A stretch of 64,000 nucleotides of DNA from Pantoea coffeiphila (GCF_016909495.1 NZ_JAFBFW010000009.1:1-64000); one strand, 5' to 3'. Numbered from the stretch's first letter, positions 45,167 to 55,750 are shown. Numbers and translations are program-made. The notes: a model not told the origin generated them from the letters alone.

Positions 45167-46240
45167 ATGAAAAGTTATGATGACTTGCAGCGTTTTAAAG
45201 AAAAGACGCAAACAAACCACATCGAATTCAAAGATATGTCCGAGCAGTCACTCCATTCTGACAGCTCAAACTGGGCCATTATCAAGCAGTTGCTCAGTGA
45301 TGGCACCGACCCGGTGCTGGATAAGAGTCAGAGGATTGATGTTGTTGCACCTCAGCCTATCGATCCGTCGGTGCTGCTGGCTCCGCCGGTAGCAGCTGCG
45401 CCCGCACAGCCGTTGCCGTCATTCTCCGCGTTGGAGGACCACACGCCATCGGTGGGCGCATCGTTATTCGACAGCATTTCATCATCGCTGAAGCCAGGCA
45501 CGCCGCCTGAAGCATCCGCACCCGTTACGCCGCAGCCGGAAGTTCCGCCTGTTGCACCAGCGAAACCGGCGGTACAGCTGACCAAAGTCGCCGATCTGCG
45601 TCCGGAGTCTGTTGCTCAGGCATCAGGCTCGCTGTTCGATCAGCTGGCAAAGTCACAGCCAAGCACTGCGCAGAAAAAGCCTGATGCTCCGCTTGAGCAG
45701 CCCGCAGCGCCGCAGCTCAACGCGCTATTACAGCAGCCGGAGCCAACACAGCCGAACGCTCAGCCCCTGTTGCAGTCGGGCTTCCCGCTGCCGCCTCCGC
45801 CTGTGCAGCCGCAGCTGAATGCACTGCTGCAGTCGCCGCCGGTAGCGCCACAGCCTCAGCAGGTTGCCGCACCGCAGTATCAGCCACATCCGCAGCAGGT
45901 GCCGCCACAGTATCAGCCACAGCAGGTTGCTCAGCAGCCGTACTATGCGTCCCAGCAGGTTTCGCCGCAGCCGCTGTATCAGTCGCAGCCTCAGCAGGTC
46001 GCGCCGCAGCCCGTTTATCCACAGCAGCAGGCCGCACCGCTTTATCAGTCGCAGCCGCCAGCAACCTCGCCGCTTTTTGCCAGCAGCCAGGCGATACAGC
46101 CGCACGCGCAGCCTGCGGCAACATCTTCAAATATCAGCTATAAACAGTTATTCAGCCCGGCCCACGGCTCGGCTGAGCAGATCGTTTCTAAAGAGATGCC
46201 ATTACAATCCCTGCTGGAGAAAATTGCCTCATGCCGTTAG
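45167..46240 (+). CDS. bcsO: Cellulose biosynthesis protein BcsO (proline-rich)
   Basis: A 357-residue protein with a conserved N-terminal part (MKSYDDLQRFKEKTQTNHIE), a long Pro/Gln/Ala-rich central stretch (about residues 65-320, with many PQPQQVAPQ-like repeats), and a conserved tail SYKQLFSPAHGSAEQIV. This organisation fits BcsO, an accessory protein of type I bcs operons thought to act in localisation or packing of the synthase; its biochemical role is unsettled. No signal peptide or membrane segment is visible. It overlaps bcsQ by 10 bp. I chose the ATG at 45167 from the conserved start; the frame extends to 45071. Confidence 0.8.
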   Translation: MKSYDDLQRFKEKTQTNHIEFKDMSEQSLHSDSSNWAIIKQLLSDGTDPVLDKSQRIDVVAPQPIDPSVLLAPPVAAAPAQPLPSFSALEDHTPSVGASLFDSISSSLKPGTPPEASAPVTPQPEVPPVAPAKPAVQLTKVADLRPESVAQASGSLFDQLAKSQPSTAQKKPDAPLEQPAAPQLNALLQQPEPTQPNAQPLLQSGFPLPPPPVQPQLNALLQSPPVAPQPQQVAAPQYQPHPQQVPPQYQPQQVAQQPYYASQQVSPQPLYQSQPQQVAPQPVYPQQQAAPLYQSQPPATSPLFASSQAIQPHAQPAATSSNISYKQLFSPAHGSAEQIVSKEMPLQSLLEKIASCR

Positions 46241-47028
46241 TTTGCGTCTGTTCCCCTAAAGGCGGTGTGGGTAAAACCACCATGGCAGCCAACCTTGCAC
46301 ACGCGCTAGCCCGCAACGGTAGCAAAGTGCTGGCGATCGATTTTGACGTACAGAATGCGCTGCGTCTGCATTTTGGTGTACCGCTGTCGGACGGACGCGG
46401 CTTTGTCGCCAAATCTGCGGAATCGTCCGACTGGAGCCAGTCCATTCTCACCACCGGCGGGAACATCTTTGTTCTGCCTTACGGTGATGTTACCGAACAG
46501 CAGCGTATGCAGTTCGAAGATAACCTGACCCACGATCCGAACTTTATTATCCGGGGTCTGAACACCGTGCTGAACTATCCCGGTCTGGTGATTATCGCTG
46601 ATTTCCCTCCGGGCCCTGGCCCGGCGCTGAAAGCTATGGCGGCACTGGCCGATATGCACCTGGTGGTGATGCTGGCCGACACGGCTTCGCTGTCGCTGCT
46701 GCCGCAGGTGGAAAATGAAAAACTGATTGGCAGCGCCCTGAATCATCGTAAAGGCCACTATTTTGTGCTGAACCAGAGCGACAGCCGACGCAATATCAGC
46801 CGCGACGTCACGCTGTTTATGCAGCAGCGCCTGGGCGACCGGTTAATTGGCGTGGTAAACCGCGATGAAAGCGTGGCCGAGGCAAATGCCTCACAGCAGT
46901 CTATTTTTGATTTCAGTTCCGTATCCGCTGCCGCGTTCGATATCGAACTGATCGGTAAACGTCTTTCCGCGCTGCTTGATATCAAAGTCGGCGATGGCGA
47001 GATGCATGCGCCGCTTCAGTCTCGCTAG
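46231..47028 (+). CDS. bcsQ: Cellulose biosynthesis protein BcsQ (MinD/ParA-like ATPase)
   Basis: A 265-residue P-loop ATPase of the ParA/MinD type. The deviant Walker A motif SPKGGVGKTTMAANLA is at residues 8-23, and VIIADFPPGPGPALKAM is the switch region. In enterobacteria BcsQ is needed for polar placement of the cellulose synthase. It is translationally coupled to bcsO and followed 90 bp later by bcsA. Confidence 0.93.
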   Translation: MPLVCVCSPKGGVGKTTMAANLAHALARNGSKVLAIDFDVQNALRLHFGVPLSDGRGFVAKSAESSDWSQSILTTGGNIFVLPYGDVTEQQRMQFEDNLTHDPNFIIRGLNTVLNYPGLVIIADFPPGPGPALKAMAALADMHLVVMLADTASLSLLPQVENEKLIGSALNHRKGHYFVLNQSDSRRNISRDVTLFMQQRLGDRLIGVVNRDESVAEANASQQSIFDFSSVSAAAFDIELIGKRLSALLDIKVGDGEMHAPLQSR

Positions 47029-47118
47029 AGCGGGCCACAGGAACCTGGCACGGATGCCTGAAGACGCGTGGTGAAATGCGCCACGAAGAATTATACCCAC
47101 ACGTGTTCAGGATGACTT

Positions 47119-49218
47119 ATGAATAAAGTCCTGTTTTATCTGCTCTTACTCATCTTACTGCCCGTTGCGGCGGTAATCGTTATCACCCCGATGGATAGCC
47201 AGAAACAATATACCTTTGGTCTGATTGCCATCGGTATTGTGTTCCTGCTGGGCTTTATTAAGAGCAAGCCGGTCTCGCTGATCATGGTATTTCTTTCCGC
47301 GATCATGTCGACCCGCTATATATACTGGCGCGCTACCGAAACCCTGCACTTCAATTCCGAAGTGGAAGCGATTCTGGGTATCGGTCTGTTTATCGCCGAA
47401 CTTTACGTCTGGCTGATTCTAATTCTCGGCTATCTGCAGACTTCCTGGCCGCTAAAACGCACCATCGAACCGCTGCCGGATGATATTTCACTCTGGCCGA
47501 CGGTGGATGTTTACGTTCCCAGCTATAACGAAAGTCTTGATGTGGTTCGTGACACCGTGCTGGCTGCACAGTGTATTGACTACCCGCGCGACAAGCTCAA
47601 GATCTACCTGCTGGATGACGGCAAGCGCAGCGAATTTGCCCGCTTCGCCGCCGACGTCGGCGTGGGTTATATCACCCGCGACGATAACCGCCACGCCAAG
47701 GCCGGTAACCTGAACCATGCGATGAAAATCACCAAGGGTGAACTGATTACCGTCTTTGACTGTGACCACGTAGCCACCCGCACCTTCCTGCAGGCCACCG
47801 TGGGTGCCTTCCTGAAAGATGAAAAGCTGGCGCTGCTGCAAACGCCGCACTACTTCTACTCGCCGGACCCGTTTGAACGTAACCTGAAAGCCGCCCGCGA
47901 AATCCCTAACGAAGGCGCGCTGTTCTACGGCCCGGTACAGCAGGGTAACGATAACTGGAACGCAACGTTCTTCTGCGGTTCCTGTGCCGTAATTCGCCGT
48001 TCCGCGCTGGAAGAGATCAATGGTTTTGCGGTGGAAACCGTGACCGAAGATGCGCACACCGCATTAAAAATGCAGCGACTGGGCTGGGGTTCCGCGTTTC
48101 TGGCCATCCCGCTGGCTGCCGGTCTGGCTACCGAGCGTCTGGGTCTGCATATCGTTCAGCGTACCCGCTGGGCGCGCGGCATGACGCAGATTTTCCGCGT
48201 GGACAATCCGCTGCTGGGCCGTGGCCTGAAGTGGCAGCAGCGCCTGTGCTACCTCAACGCCATGCTTCACTTCCAGTTCGGTCTGCCGCGCGTGGTGTTC
48301 CTGACGGCGCCGCTGGCCTACCTGCTGTTTAACCTGAACATTATTCACTCATCGGCCAGCCTGATCTTCGCCTACGTGCTGCCGCACCTGGTGCTGTCGC
48401 TGTACGTGAACTCCCGCATGAATGGCCGTTTCCGCGCCACCTTCTGGGGTGAAATTTACGAAACGGTGATGGCATTCCACCTGGTGATCCCGACGTTGCT
48501 GACGATGATTTCGCCGAAGCACGGCAAGTTTAACGTAACGGATAAAGGCGGCCTGCTGGATGTGGGCTTCTTCGACTTCAACATCGTCCGTCCGCACGTG
48601 ATCTGCGCCCTGCTGCTGGCAGCCGGGGTGATCAGCGGCATCGTACGCGCCACCGCTCACGACTACTTCGGCGTAGACCCTTACGTTATTGCGCTGAACG
48701 TCGGCTGGGCCACCTTCAGCCTGATCATTCTGATGGCGGCGATTGCCGTGGCGCGCGAAACCAAGCAGGTACGTAAAACCATTCGTATCGACGTGAATAT
48801 CCCGGCAATTGTGCACTATGCCAGCGGTATCTCCTCACGCTGCCACACCATCAACCTGTCGATGGGCGGCGCGCAGCTGACCGCACCGGATCAGCGCTTC
48901 GAGAATGATGAGATTGAAGAGATCGAACTGATGCTGCACTCCGGCGCTATCTCGATCCCGGTCCAGCTGATCAGCGCTGATTCCGGCGTGCTGCGCTTCC
49001 AGTTTAAGGACATTCCGCTGTCGCGCCGCCGCGAGCTGGTACGCGTGGTGCTGTCCCGCGCCGATGCCTGGCTGAAACCGGAAGGGCCAAAAGATAACCC
49101 ACTACGCTCGCTGGTTAACATCATTCGTACAGTATTCGAACTGTTCTGGCTGACCTGGAAAGATCGCCGCGCGAATAAAAAGCGCCGTATGCGTGCTGAG
49201 AAGGATGGAGTGGCATGA
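47119..49218 (+). CDS. bcsA: Cellulose synthase catalytic subunit BcsA
   Basis: A 699-residue inner-membrane family 2 glycosyltransferase that polymerises UDP-glucose to beta-1,4-glucan. Motifs in order are DDGKRSE (about residue 165), DCDH (213), VTEDAH (308) and QRTRWARG (346). About eight membrane segments are present. The C-terminal PilZ domain (about 550-655) has the c-di-GMP-binding arginines in RKTIR and a NLSMGG motif (usually DxSxxG; here Asn replaces Asp). Synthesis is therefore probably c-di-GMP dependent. It overlaps bcsB by 4 bp. Confidence 0.97.
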   Translation: MNKVLFYLLLLILLPVAAVIVITPMDSQKQYTFGLIAIGIVFLLGFIKSKPVSLIMVFLSAIMSTRYIYWRATETLHFNSEVEAILGIGLFIAELYVWLILILGYLQTSWPLKRTIEPLPDDISLWPTVDVYVPSYNESLDVVRDTVLAAQCIDYPRDKLKIYLLDDGKRSEFARFAADVGVGYITRDDNRHAKAGNLNHAMKITKGELITVFDCDHVATRTFLQATVGAFLKDEKLALLQTPHYFYSPDPFERNLKAAREIPNEGALFYGPVQQGNDNWNATFFCGSCAVIRRSALEEINGFAVETVTEDAHTALKMQRLGWGSAFLAIPLAAGLATERLGLHIVQRTRWARGMTQIFRVDNPLLGRGLKWQQRLCYLNAMLHFQFGLPRVVFLTAPLAYLLFNLNIIHSSASLIFAYVLPHLVLSLYVNSRMNGRFRATFWGEIYETVMAFHLVIPTLLTMISPKHGKFNVTDKGGLLDVGFFDFNIVRPHVICALLLAAGVISGIVRATAHDYFGVDPYVIALNVGWATFSLIILMAAIAVARETKQVRKTIRIDVNIPAIVHYASGISSRCHTINLSMGGAQLTAPDQRFENDEIEEIELMLHSGAISIPVQLISADSGVLRFQFKDIPLSRRRELVRVVLSRADAWLKPEGPKDNPLRSLVNIIRTVFELFWLTWKDRRANKKRRMRAEKDGVA

Positions 49219-51707
49219 AGCAATTGATACTTCGCGCACTGTGCCTGAGTACTGCGCTGACGCTGAGCAATCTCAACGCCGCAGATACGGCCAACAACAA
49301 TTCGCAGTTTGGCAACTTACTGAATAACTTTGTTCCTGCCAACCAGGGTAACGGCGCGGAAGCTGAAGAGAACGATCAGCCCGCTGCGGCATCAGACAAT
49401 CCGGCACCGGCAACGGGCGCGGAAAACGGCTTGCCTGCGGGCAACGAACCGGCGCTGCCGCCGGGATCGGTGGCCGAGCTGCCAGGGCTGCCTCCGCTTC
49501 CTGCACCGCCTGCTGATACCTCACCGATGGTCTCCCTGAATCAGCCGCTCTCCAGCACAGTGACGGTTGCACAGATGGGCCAGCCGCAGGGCGTGCTGCT
49601 GACCGGTGGCCAGCTGCAGTCCGGTATCACCTTTACGCTGCCGGGCGATGAAGTGATCACCAATGCGCGTCTGAATCTGTCGCTGAAGGTCTCTTCCGCG
49701 CTGGCGGCGCGTAATACCTCGCTGCAGCTGATGATGAACGGTCAGCCTCTGGGTACGCTGCCGCTGAGCGCGTCGGATAAAGAAAGTGAAGACTATCAGC
49801 TGGATATCCCGGCGGCGATGGTGGTCTCAAGCAACAACCTGAGCTTCAAAATTAACGATGCTGACCAGCTCCTGTGCGAGCGCGACAGCGAAGATCAGTA
49901 CCAGGTGACGATCCTGCCAACGACCACGCTGTCGCTGGAAGGTCAGCAGCTGAACATCGGCACCAGCCTGAGTAATTTCCCGCGGCCGTTCCTCGATCCG
50001 CTGCGGATGAACTCCTCCAGCGTCGCCATGGCGTTTGGTGAAAATATTCAGCCGGGCGAAGTCAGCGCGGCGGCAATTCTGGCGTCGTGGCTGGGCATTC
50101 AGGCGGACTACCGTGGGATTACCTTCCCGGTGCTGCGCGGCCAGCTGCCGGAGAAAAACGGCGTGGTGTTCGGCCACCCGGGTGAAGTGATTTCCAGCCT
50201 GACGCTGCCGGAAACCAGCGTGCCGCTGGTGAAAATCGTCGATAACCCGGACAACCCGGTCTATAAACTGCTGCTGGTCGTCGGTAAAGACGACCTGCAA
50301 CTGCGCCAGGCGGCAACCCGTCTGCTACAGCCAATGAAGGTAGACAGCGCCCAGCTGGAAGTGGGTCAGCAAACGCTGCCGCTGCGTAAACCTTATGACG
50401 CTCCGCGCTGGATTAATACCGAGCGCCCGGTTCGCCTGAGCGAGCTGCTGCGCCAGGATCAGAACCTGACTGCCAACGGCATCTGGCATGACGCGCTGCG
50501 GGTTAACTTCCGCGCGGCACCGGATCTGTTCCTGTGGGACGGCGATACGCTGCCGCTGCAGCTGAACTATCGTTTCCCGTCTGAAAACTGGATTGATGAA
50601 GATAACTCCGTTCTTAACGTCACCCTGAACGGCACCTTCCTGCGTAATCTGACGGTCAATAAACTCGGGCTGCTGGAAAATATCTGGCACCGCCTGGGCG
50701 GCGACGCACGCCAGGAGAAATACACGCTGAAACTGGACCCGTATCTGATTTACGGTGATAACCAGCTGCAGCTCTATTTCAATATCAAACCGAAGGCCAA
50801 CGCACCCTGTAGCGTTCTGACCAACAACAATATTAAGAGCCGAATCGAAGAAGACTCCTCGATCGATCTGAGCCACACGCGCCACTTCGCGATGCTGCCG
50901 AACCTCTCCTACTTCGTCGGTGCCTCGTTCCCGTTCTCGCGTCTGGCTGACTATTCCCAGACCGTACTGATGCTGCCTGAGAAGCCGGCTAATGCCGAAA
51001 TCAGCGCGCTGTTAAACATGGCAGGGCGTTCCGGTAATGCCACCGGCGTAGCGCTGGCCTACAACAACGTGGTGTTCGGCGTACCTGGCGGCGGCGCGAT
51101 GCGCGAACGTCTGGAAAACAGCGATGTCCTGGCGGTGTCCACGCTCGGTCAAACCGCGTTTAACGAGTCGATTCTGGCCGCTTCACCGTATGAAGTTCAC
51201 GGCCATACGCTGGGCGTGAAAGTGCAGGGAACGCTGGAAAAACTGCGCAGCTGGCTGACCGGCGACTGGTCACGGCAATCACTGGATGCCGACCGCTATC
51301 TCTCTTCTAACGAAGACTGGCGTGGGTTTGTCAGCTATCGCTCGCCGTGGAACGGCAGCCGTCTGGTGGTGATGACCATCGCGACCGACGACGATCAGCT
51401 GAACCGCCTGAGCAACGATTTAACCTTGCAGCGCATCAACGCCGGTATTCGCGGCGATACGGCTATCATTACGGATGAAACCGGTGTGCGCAGCTTCCGC
51501 GTTGGTGCCCAGTTCCCCAGCGGACAAATGCCGTGGTACATGATGGTGGTCTGGTATGCCAACCAGCACTCCGTTCTGATGGCCCTTGTGGCACTGCTGT
51601 GTTCGACATTAGTGGGATTAAGTACCTACGTGCTGCTGAAACGCCACTCATGGCGTCGCCTGCATCCACCGAAATCATCCCGTTCCTCTGGCGAGAAAAA
51701 AGAATGA
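49215..51707 (+). CDS. bcsB: Cellulose synthase periplasmic subunit BcsB
   Basis: An 830-residue periplasmic protein anchored by one C-terminal membrane helix (HSVLMALVALLCSTLVGLST, about 779-798). The signal peptide is about residues 1-22. An acidic Pro/Ala-rich linker lies near 35-95. Two carbohydrate-binding jelly-roll repeats and flavodoxin-like domains are expected from the family. It guides the nascent glucan from BcsA across the periplasm. It overlaps bcsA and bcsC by 4 bp each. Confidence 0.95.
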   Translation: MKQLILRALCLSTALTLSNLNAADTANNNSQFGNLLNNFVPANQGNGAEAEENDQPAAASDNPAPATGAENGLPAGNEPALPPGSVAELPGLPPLPAPPADTSPMVSLNQPLSSTVTVAQMGQPQGVLLTGGQLQSGITFTLPGDEVITNARLNLSLKVSSALAARNTSLQLMMNGQPLGTLPLSASDKESEDYQLDIPAAMVVSSNNLSFKINDADQLLCERDSEDQYQVTILPTTTLSLEGQQLNIGTSLSNFPRPFLDPLRMNSSSVAMAFGENIQPGEVSAAAILASWLGIQADYRGITFPVLRGQLPEKNGVVFGHPGEVISSLTLPETSVPLVKIVDNPDNPVYKLLLVVGKDDLQLRQAATRLLQPMKVDSAQLEVGQQTLPLRKPYDAPRWINTERPVRLSELLRQDQNLTANGIWHDALRVNFRAAPDLFLWDGDTLPLQLNYRFPSENWIDEDNSVLNVTLNGTFLRNLTVNKLGLLENIWHRLGGDARQEKYTLKLDPYLIYGDNQLQLYFNIKPKANAPCSVLTNNNIKSRIEEDSSIDLSHTRHFAMLPNLSYFVGASFPFSRLADYSQTVLMLPEKPANAEISALLNMAGRSGNATGVALAYNNVVFGVPGGGAMRERLENSDVLAVSTLGQTAFNESILAASPYEVHGHTLGVKVQGTLEKLRSWLTGDWSRQSLDADRYLSSNEDWRGFVSYRSPWNGSRLVVMTIATDDDQLNRLSNDLTLQRINAGIRGDTAIITDETGVRSFRVGAQFPSGQMPWYMMVVWYANQHSVLMALVALLCSTLVGLSTYVLLKRHSWRRLHPPKSSRSSGEKKE

Positions 51708-54700
51708 TGAAAACACAACTCACACAGTTAAGCGCCAGAATTCGCCATCGCTGGATGATCGGCGGCAGCCTTGCGCTGTCGGTCATCTCCTTCCCGCTGA
51801 TGGCGGCTGATAACAACCCGGCCGTTCAGGCGCTTTTTGACCAGGCAAACTACTGGCATCAGAAATCGCATGACAATCTGGCGCGTGAAGCGTTACAGAA
51901 AGTGCTGATGGTGGACGGCAATAACACCCAGGCGATGTATCTGATGGCCCTGTGGTCGCAGCAGAACGGCGACACCGCAGGCATGACCAAATGGCGTACC
52001 CGGCTGAGTGAAGTGTCGCCGCAGGACCCGCGTCTGGTTGAGCTGGATAACGCCCGCCAGATGCAGTCGATTCCGGCAGCACAGCTGTCGCTGGCCCGCC
52101 AGCAGGCGCGCACCGGCAACACCGCCGCCGCGCTGCAAACCTGGCGCAACACGTTCAGCGGCAACCAGCCGCCTGCCAGCGTGGCGGCGGAATACTATCT
52201 GACGATGGCCGGTGACCGTAACATGCTGCCGCAGGCGATCGATAACCTGCGCCAGTTCAGTGCCCAGAACCCGCAGGATAACGCCGCCAAGCTGGCGTTG
52301 GCCAAAGCGTTGACCTATCAGGAATCCACCCGTCGTGAAGGCCTGCAGTCGCTGGAAACGATGGCTCCGGCGAATCCGGATGCCGACCGCTCGCTGCGCC
52401 AGGCGCTGCTGTGGCTGGGCCCGAAACCGACCGATGATGCGCTGTATCAGAACTACCAGCAGCGCCATCCGCAGGATACGGCGGTGATGGCCTACTACCG
52501 TAAAAACGTCGGTGGCGAAACCAAAGGTCAGGGCTTTAACGCGCTGAACAGCGGCGACGTTTCCAGCGCGCAAAACGCATTCGACCAGGTGCTTCAGGTT
52601 AATCCGGAAGATGCGGATGCGCTGGCCGGTCTGGGCTACGTTGCCCAGCGCAACGGCAATTATACTCAGGCCGCCGACTACCTTGAGCGTGCGGCCAAAC
52701 TGGGCGGTAATAACAGCCAGCAGCGTCAGCAGCAGGCGGATGATGCCCGCTTCTATGGCCAGCTGGCCACCGCTCAGCAGGCGCTGAAATCCGGCAATAC
52801 CGCACAGGCGCTGTCGCTCAGTGAGCCACTGACTCAGGCCGCCGGTGAAAAAGGCGTTTCCGCCAAACTGTTCCGTGGCGATGCGCTGCGCCGCAGCAAC
52901 CAGCTCGATCAGGCGGAACAGACCTTCCGCAGCGTGCTGGCCACCGATGCCGACAACCGCCCGGCCAAAGAAGGGCTGTTCTACGTGCTGCGTCAGCAGA
53001 ATCGTACGGCAGAAGCCAATACGCTACTGGCCTCACTGCCAGCCAGCGTTCGCGCTGCGGTCACGCCGCGCCCGGTCGCCACCAGCGATCCGGTGCGCAA
53101 CGAGGCCAAACAGGCGCTGGCGGCGGGTAACCCGCAGCGTGCGGTGTCGATCCTCCAGCAGGGGATGCAGCGCTTCCCGTCAGATCCGTGGCTGCGCCTC
53201 GATCTGGCGCGTATCTATGAGCAGCAGGGCAATTCGGCTCAGGCCGCAGGCGTCATGCAGCCCGCTTACCGCAACGGTGCCTCCAGCAACGAAGTTTACG
53301 CCGCCGCGCTGTTCGCCAGCGAAACGGGGTCGTGGGCGCAGGCCAACAGCCTGCTGTCACGTATTCCGGCCCGCAGCCAGAACGCCGACATGCGCACGCT
53401 GGCACAGCGGGCCAGCTTTAATCAGCAGATGGACGTTGCAAAACAGTACCTGGCGCAGGGCAACAGTGCCGCCGCTGCCAATACGCTGAAAGTGCTGGCG
53501 GCCAATCCGCCGTCCAGCCCGTCCGATGCTGGTAATCTGGCGAAAGCCCTGGCCCAGGCGGGCGATATGAGCACCGCCGTGTCGGTAGTACGCGGCAACA
53601 TGCGCCGTGGCGTGCAGGGCAATGCCGGGGACTATGCCGCACAGGCCGCCGTACTTGAGCAGGCAGGATTAGGTGCCGAGGCGCAGAGCTTCCTCAGCAG
53701 CCCGGAAATCCAGTCGCGCAGTACGCCAACCCAGCTGGCCGGTATTCGTAACGGTGGGGTGATCAATGAAGTTGACCGCCTGCGCGAGCAAAAACAGTAC
53801 GCGGCGGCCTACGACAAACTGATTACCGCCCTGCAGAAAGATCCGCAGAACACCGACCTGATGTTTGCCATGGCGCGGCTCTATCAGTCCGGCAAAATGA
53901 ACAAAGAAGCTGGCGTGGTCTACGACTACCTGATGACTCGCGATACGCCGAATCAGGATGCGCGTGAAGGCGCTATCAACGTGGCGCTGGCGCTGAACGA
54001 TGTCCCACGCGCGCGCTCACTGAGTACCGGCCTGCGCGGTCAGCAGTCACCTGAGCGCCTGCTGCTGCTGGCTCGCGTGGCGAATGCCGACGGCGATCAT
54101 AACGAAGCGCTGAGCTACCTGCGCACCGCGCGTGGCAAGGTGATCGGTCTTTCGGGCGCAGATACCGGCAGCAGTGCGGGGATTGGCGGTCTGGCGATGT
54201 CAGACAACCCGTTTATCAACCGCACCACGCTGTCGCCGCGTCCTTCACCATCAACCTACGGTAAAACCATGCCGTGGCAGCTGTCGCCGACTTATCGTGA
54301 TTACCGCGATATTCCGGGCGCTACCTTCACCATGGGTAATGCACCGCTGCTGCGCGAGAACCAGACGCTGGCCCAGATTGATACCATGATGGCCGATCTG
54401 GAAAAAGACACCGGAACCTGGATGCAGGCCGGGGTGCAGATCCGCAGCCGCGACGGCGAGAATGGTCTCAGTAAACTGACCGAAGCCAAAGCGCCGCTGA
54501 CCTGGACCAGTTCACCGCTGGGTGATGCGCACTTTGACTTTACCGTTACGCCGATTAATCTCAGCGCGGGCAGCGCCAGCGGCGATGCCTATCGCCGCCT
54601 TGGCTCCGGCGCAACCGAACAGGCGATCGGCAACCTGCTGGAAACCATCAAGAGTGAACAGACCTACATCAGCACGCTTAACGCGACCGATCTGGCGACC

Positions 54701-55750
54701 TTCAACACCACCAATCCGGGGGTGGCGACCGCGCTGACCGCGCTGGACGGTATCACTTTTGAAGAGTTGAACCCGCTGACCGCCACCGGATTGAGCAACC
54801 TCACCAGCCTGAACAACAACACCGCGCTGAAAAATTATCTGGTCGCCTCCACGCGTAAACCGAGCGTGGACAGTGCCAGTTCCGGTACCAGCGACTCGCA
54901 GAACGCCAGCGGCGTTGAGCTGAACCTGGCGCTGACCGGCACCAGCTACAAGATCGACCTCGGCAGCACGCCGCTGGGTCAGGACTTGAGCACCATGGTC
55001 GGTGGCGTGAAGTGGGCACCGAAGCTGACCGATTATCTGACGCTGATCCTCACCGGGGAACGTCGTGCGGTGACCGACAGTCTGCTCTCCTATGTGGGCG
55101 TGCAGGATAAGCTCTCCGGCAGCAACTGGGGACGGGTGACCAAGAACGGCGGTAACGCCCTGTTAAGCTATGACGACGGCGATGCCGGATTCTACGTTGG
55201 CGCAGGGGCCTACAGCTATCTGGGTGAGAACGTGGCCAGCAACCAGAGCCTGGTCGCCAACGCCGGTGCCTACGTTCGTCCGTACCATTACGACGATCGC
55301 GAACTGAAAACCGGTATCAGCCTGAGCTGGATGGATTTCAAAAAGAACCTCAGCTACTACAGCTACGGCCAGGGCGGCTACTTCAGCCCGCAAAACTTCG
55401 TCAGCGTCGCCTTCCCGATCGACTACTCGCAAAGCTATGACGATCTGAGCGTGCGCATCGGCGGTTCGGCGGGTTATCAGGCCTATACCCAGGATCGCAG
55501 CGCCTATTATCCGAACAATCCTGAGTGGCAATCCGCGCTGGAATCAGCAGTTACTGCTGGTTTTGCCAAAGAAGCCTACTATTCCGGCGGCAGTAAGAGC
55601 GGAGTTGGCTATAATCTTCATGCGGGTGCGGATTACAAGATTAATAAAAATATCACCGTCGGTGGTCAGCTGGGTTATGACACCTTTGGTGAATATAACG
55701 AAAGCACGGCGCAACTTTATTTCCGTTACATGCTGGGAGGTAGTCAATAA
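51704..55750 (+). CDS. bcsC: Cellulose export outer-membrane protein BcsC
   Basis: A 1348-residue export protein. A long basic signal peptide (to about residue 34, ending SFPLMAAD) precedes many TPR repeats (about 40-850, for example LFDQANYWHQKSHDNLAREA) and a C-terminal outer-membrane barrel domain that ends ELYFRYMLGGSQ-like in LYFRYMLGGSQ. It forms the outer-membrane exit channel for cellulose. It is longer than E. coli BcsC (about 1157 residues); type I operons often have longer versions. I chose the ATG at 51704, which overlaps the bcsB stop by 4 bp. Confidence 0.95.
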   Translation: MMKTQLTQLSARIRHRWMIGGSLALSVISFPLMAADNNPAVQALFDQANYWHQKSHDNLAREALQKVLMVDGNNTQAMYLMALWSQQNGDTAGMTKWRTRLSEVSPQDPRLVELDNARQMQSIPAAQLSLARQQARTGNTAAALQTWRNTFSGNQPPASVAAEYYLTMAGDRNMLPQAIDNLRQFSAQNPQDNAAKLALAKALTYQESTRREGLQSLETMAPANPDADRSLRQALLWLGPKPTDDALYQNYQQRHPQDTAVMAYYRKNVGGETKGQGFNALNSGDVSSAQNAFDQVLQVNPEDADALAGLGYVAQRNGNYTQAADYLERAAKLGGNNSQQRQQQADDARFYGQLATAQQALKSGNTAQALSLSEPLTQAAGEKGVSAKLFRGDALRRSNQLDQAEQTFRSVLATDADNRPAKEGLFYVLRQQNRTAEANTLLASLPASVRAAVTPRPVATSDPVRNEAKQALAAGNPQRAVSILQQGMQRFPSDPWLRLDLARIYEQQGNSAQAAGVMQPAYRNGASSNEVYAAALFASETGSWAQANSLLSRIPARSQNADMRTLAQRASFNQQMDVAKQYLAQGNSAAAANTLKVLAANPPSSPSDAGNLAKALAQAGDMSTAVSVVRGNMRRGVQGNAGDYAAQAAVLEQAGLGAEAQSFLSSPEIQSRSTPTQLAGIRNGGVINEVDRLREQKQYAAAYDKLITALQKDPQNTDLMFAMARLYQSGKMNKEAGVVYDYLMTRDTPNQDAREGAINVALALNDVPRARSLSTGLRGQQSPERLLLLARVANADGDHNEALSYLRTARGKVIGLSGADTGSSAGIGGLAMSDNPFINRTTLSPRPSPSTYGKTMPWQLSPTYRDYRDIPGATFTMGNAPLLRENQTLAQIDTMMADLEKDTGTWMQAGVQIRSRDGENGLSKLTEAKAPLTWTSSPLGDAHFDFTVTPINLSAGSASGDAYRRLGSGATEQAIGNLLETIKSEQTYISTLNATDLATFNTTNPGVATALTALDGITFEELNPLTATGLSNLTSLNNNTALKNYLVASTRKPSVDSASSGTSDSQNASGVELNLALTGTSYKIDLGSTPLGQDLSTMVGGVKWAPKLTDYLTLILTGERRAVTDSLLSYVGVQDKLSGSNWGRVTKNGGNALLSYDDGDAGFYVGAGAYSYLGENVASNQSLVANAGAYVRPYHYDDRELKTGISLSWMDFKKNLSYYSYGQGGYFSPQNFVSVAFPIDYSQSYDDLSVRIGGSAGYQAYTQDRSAYYPNNPEWQSALESAVTAGFAKEAYYSGGSKSGVGYNLHAGADYKINKNITVGGQLGYDTFGEYNESTAQLYFRYMLGGSQ

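Noticed and set aside
45717-46130. Alanine-rich or Leu/Arg-rich minus-strand frames opposite bcsO
   Set aside because: They are produced by the Pro/Gln codon repeats of bcsO on the other strand and have no start-site support.
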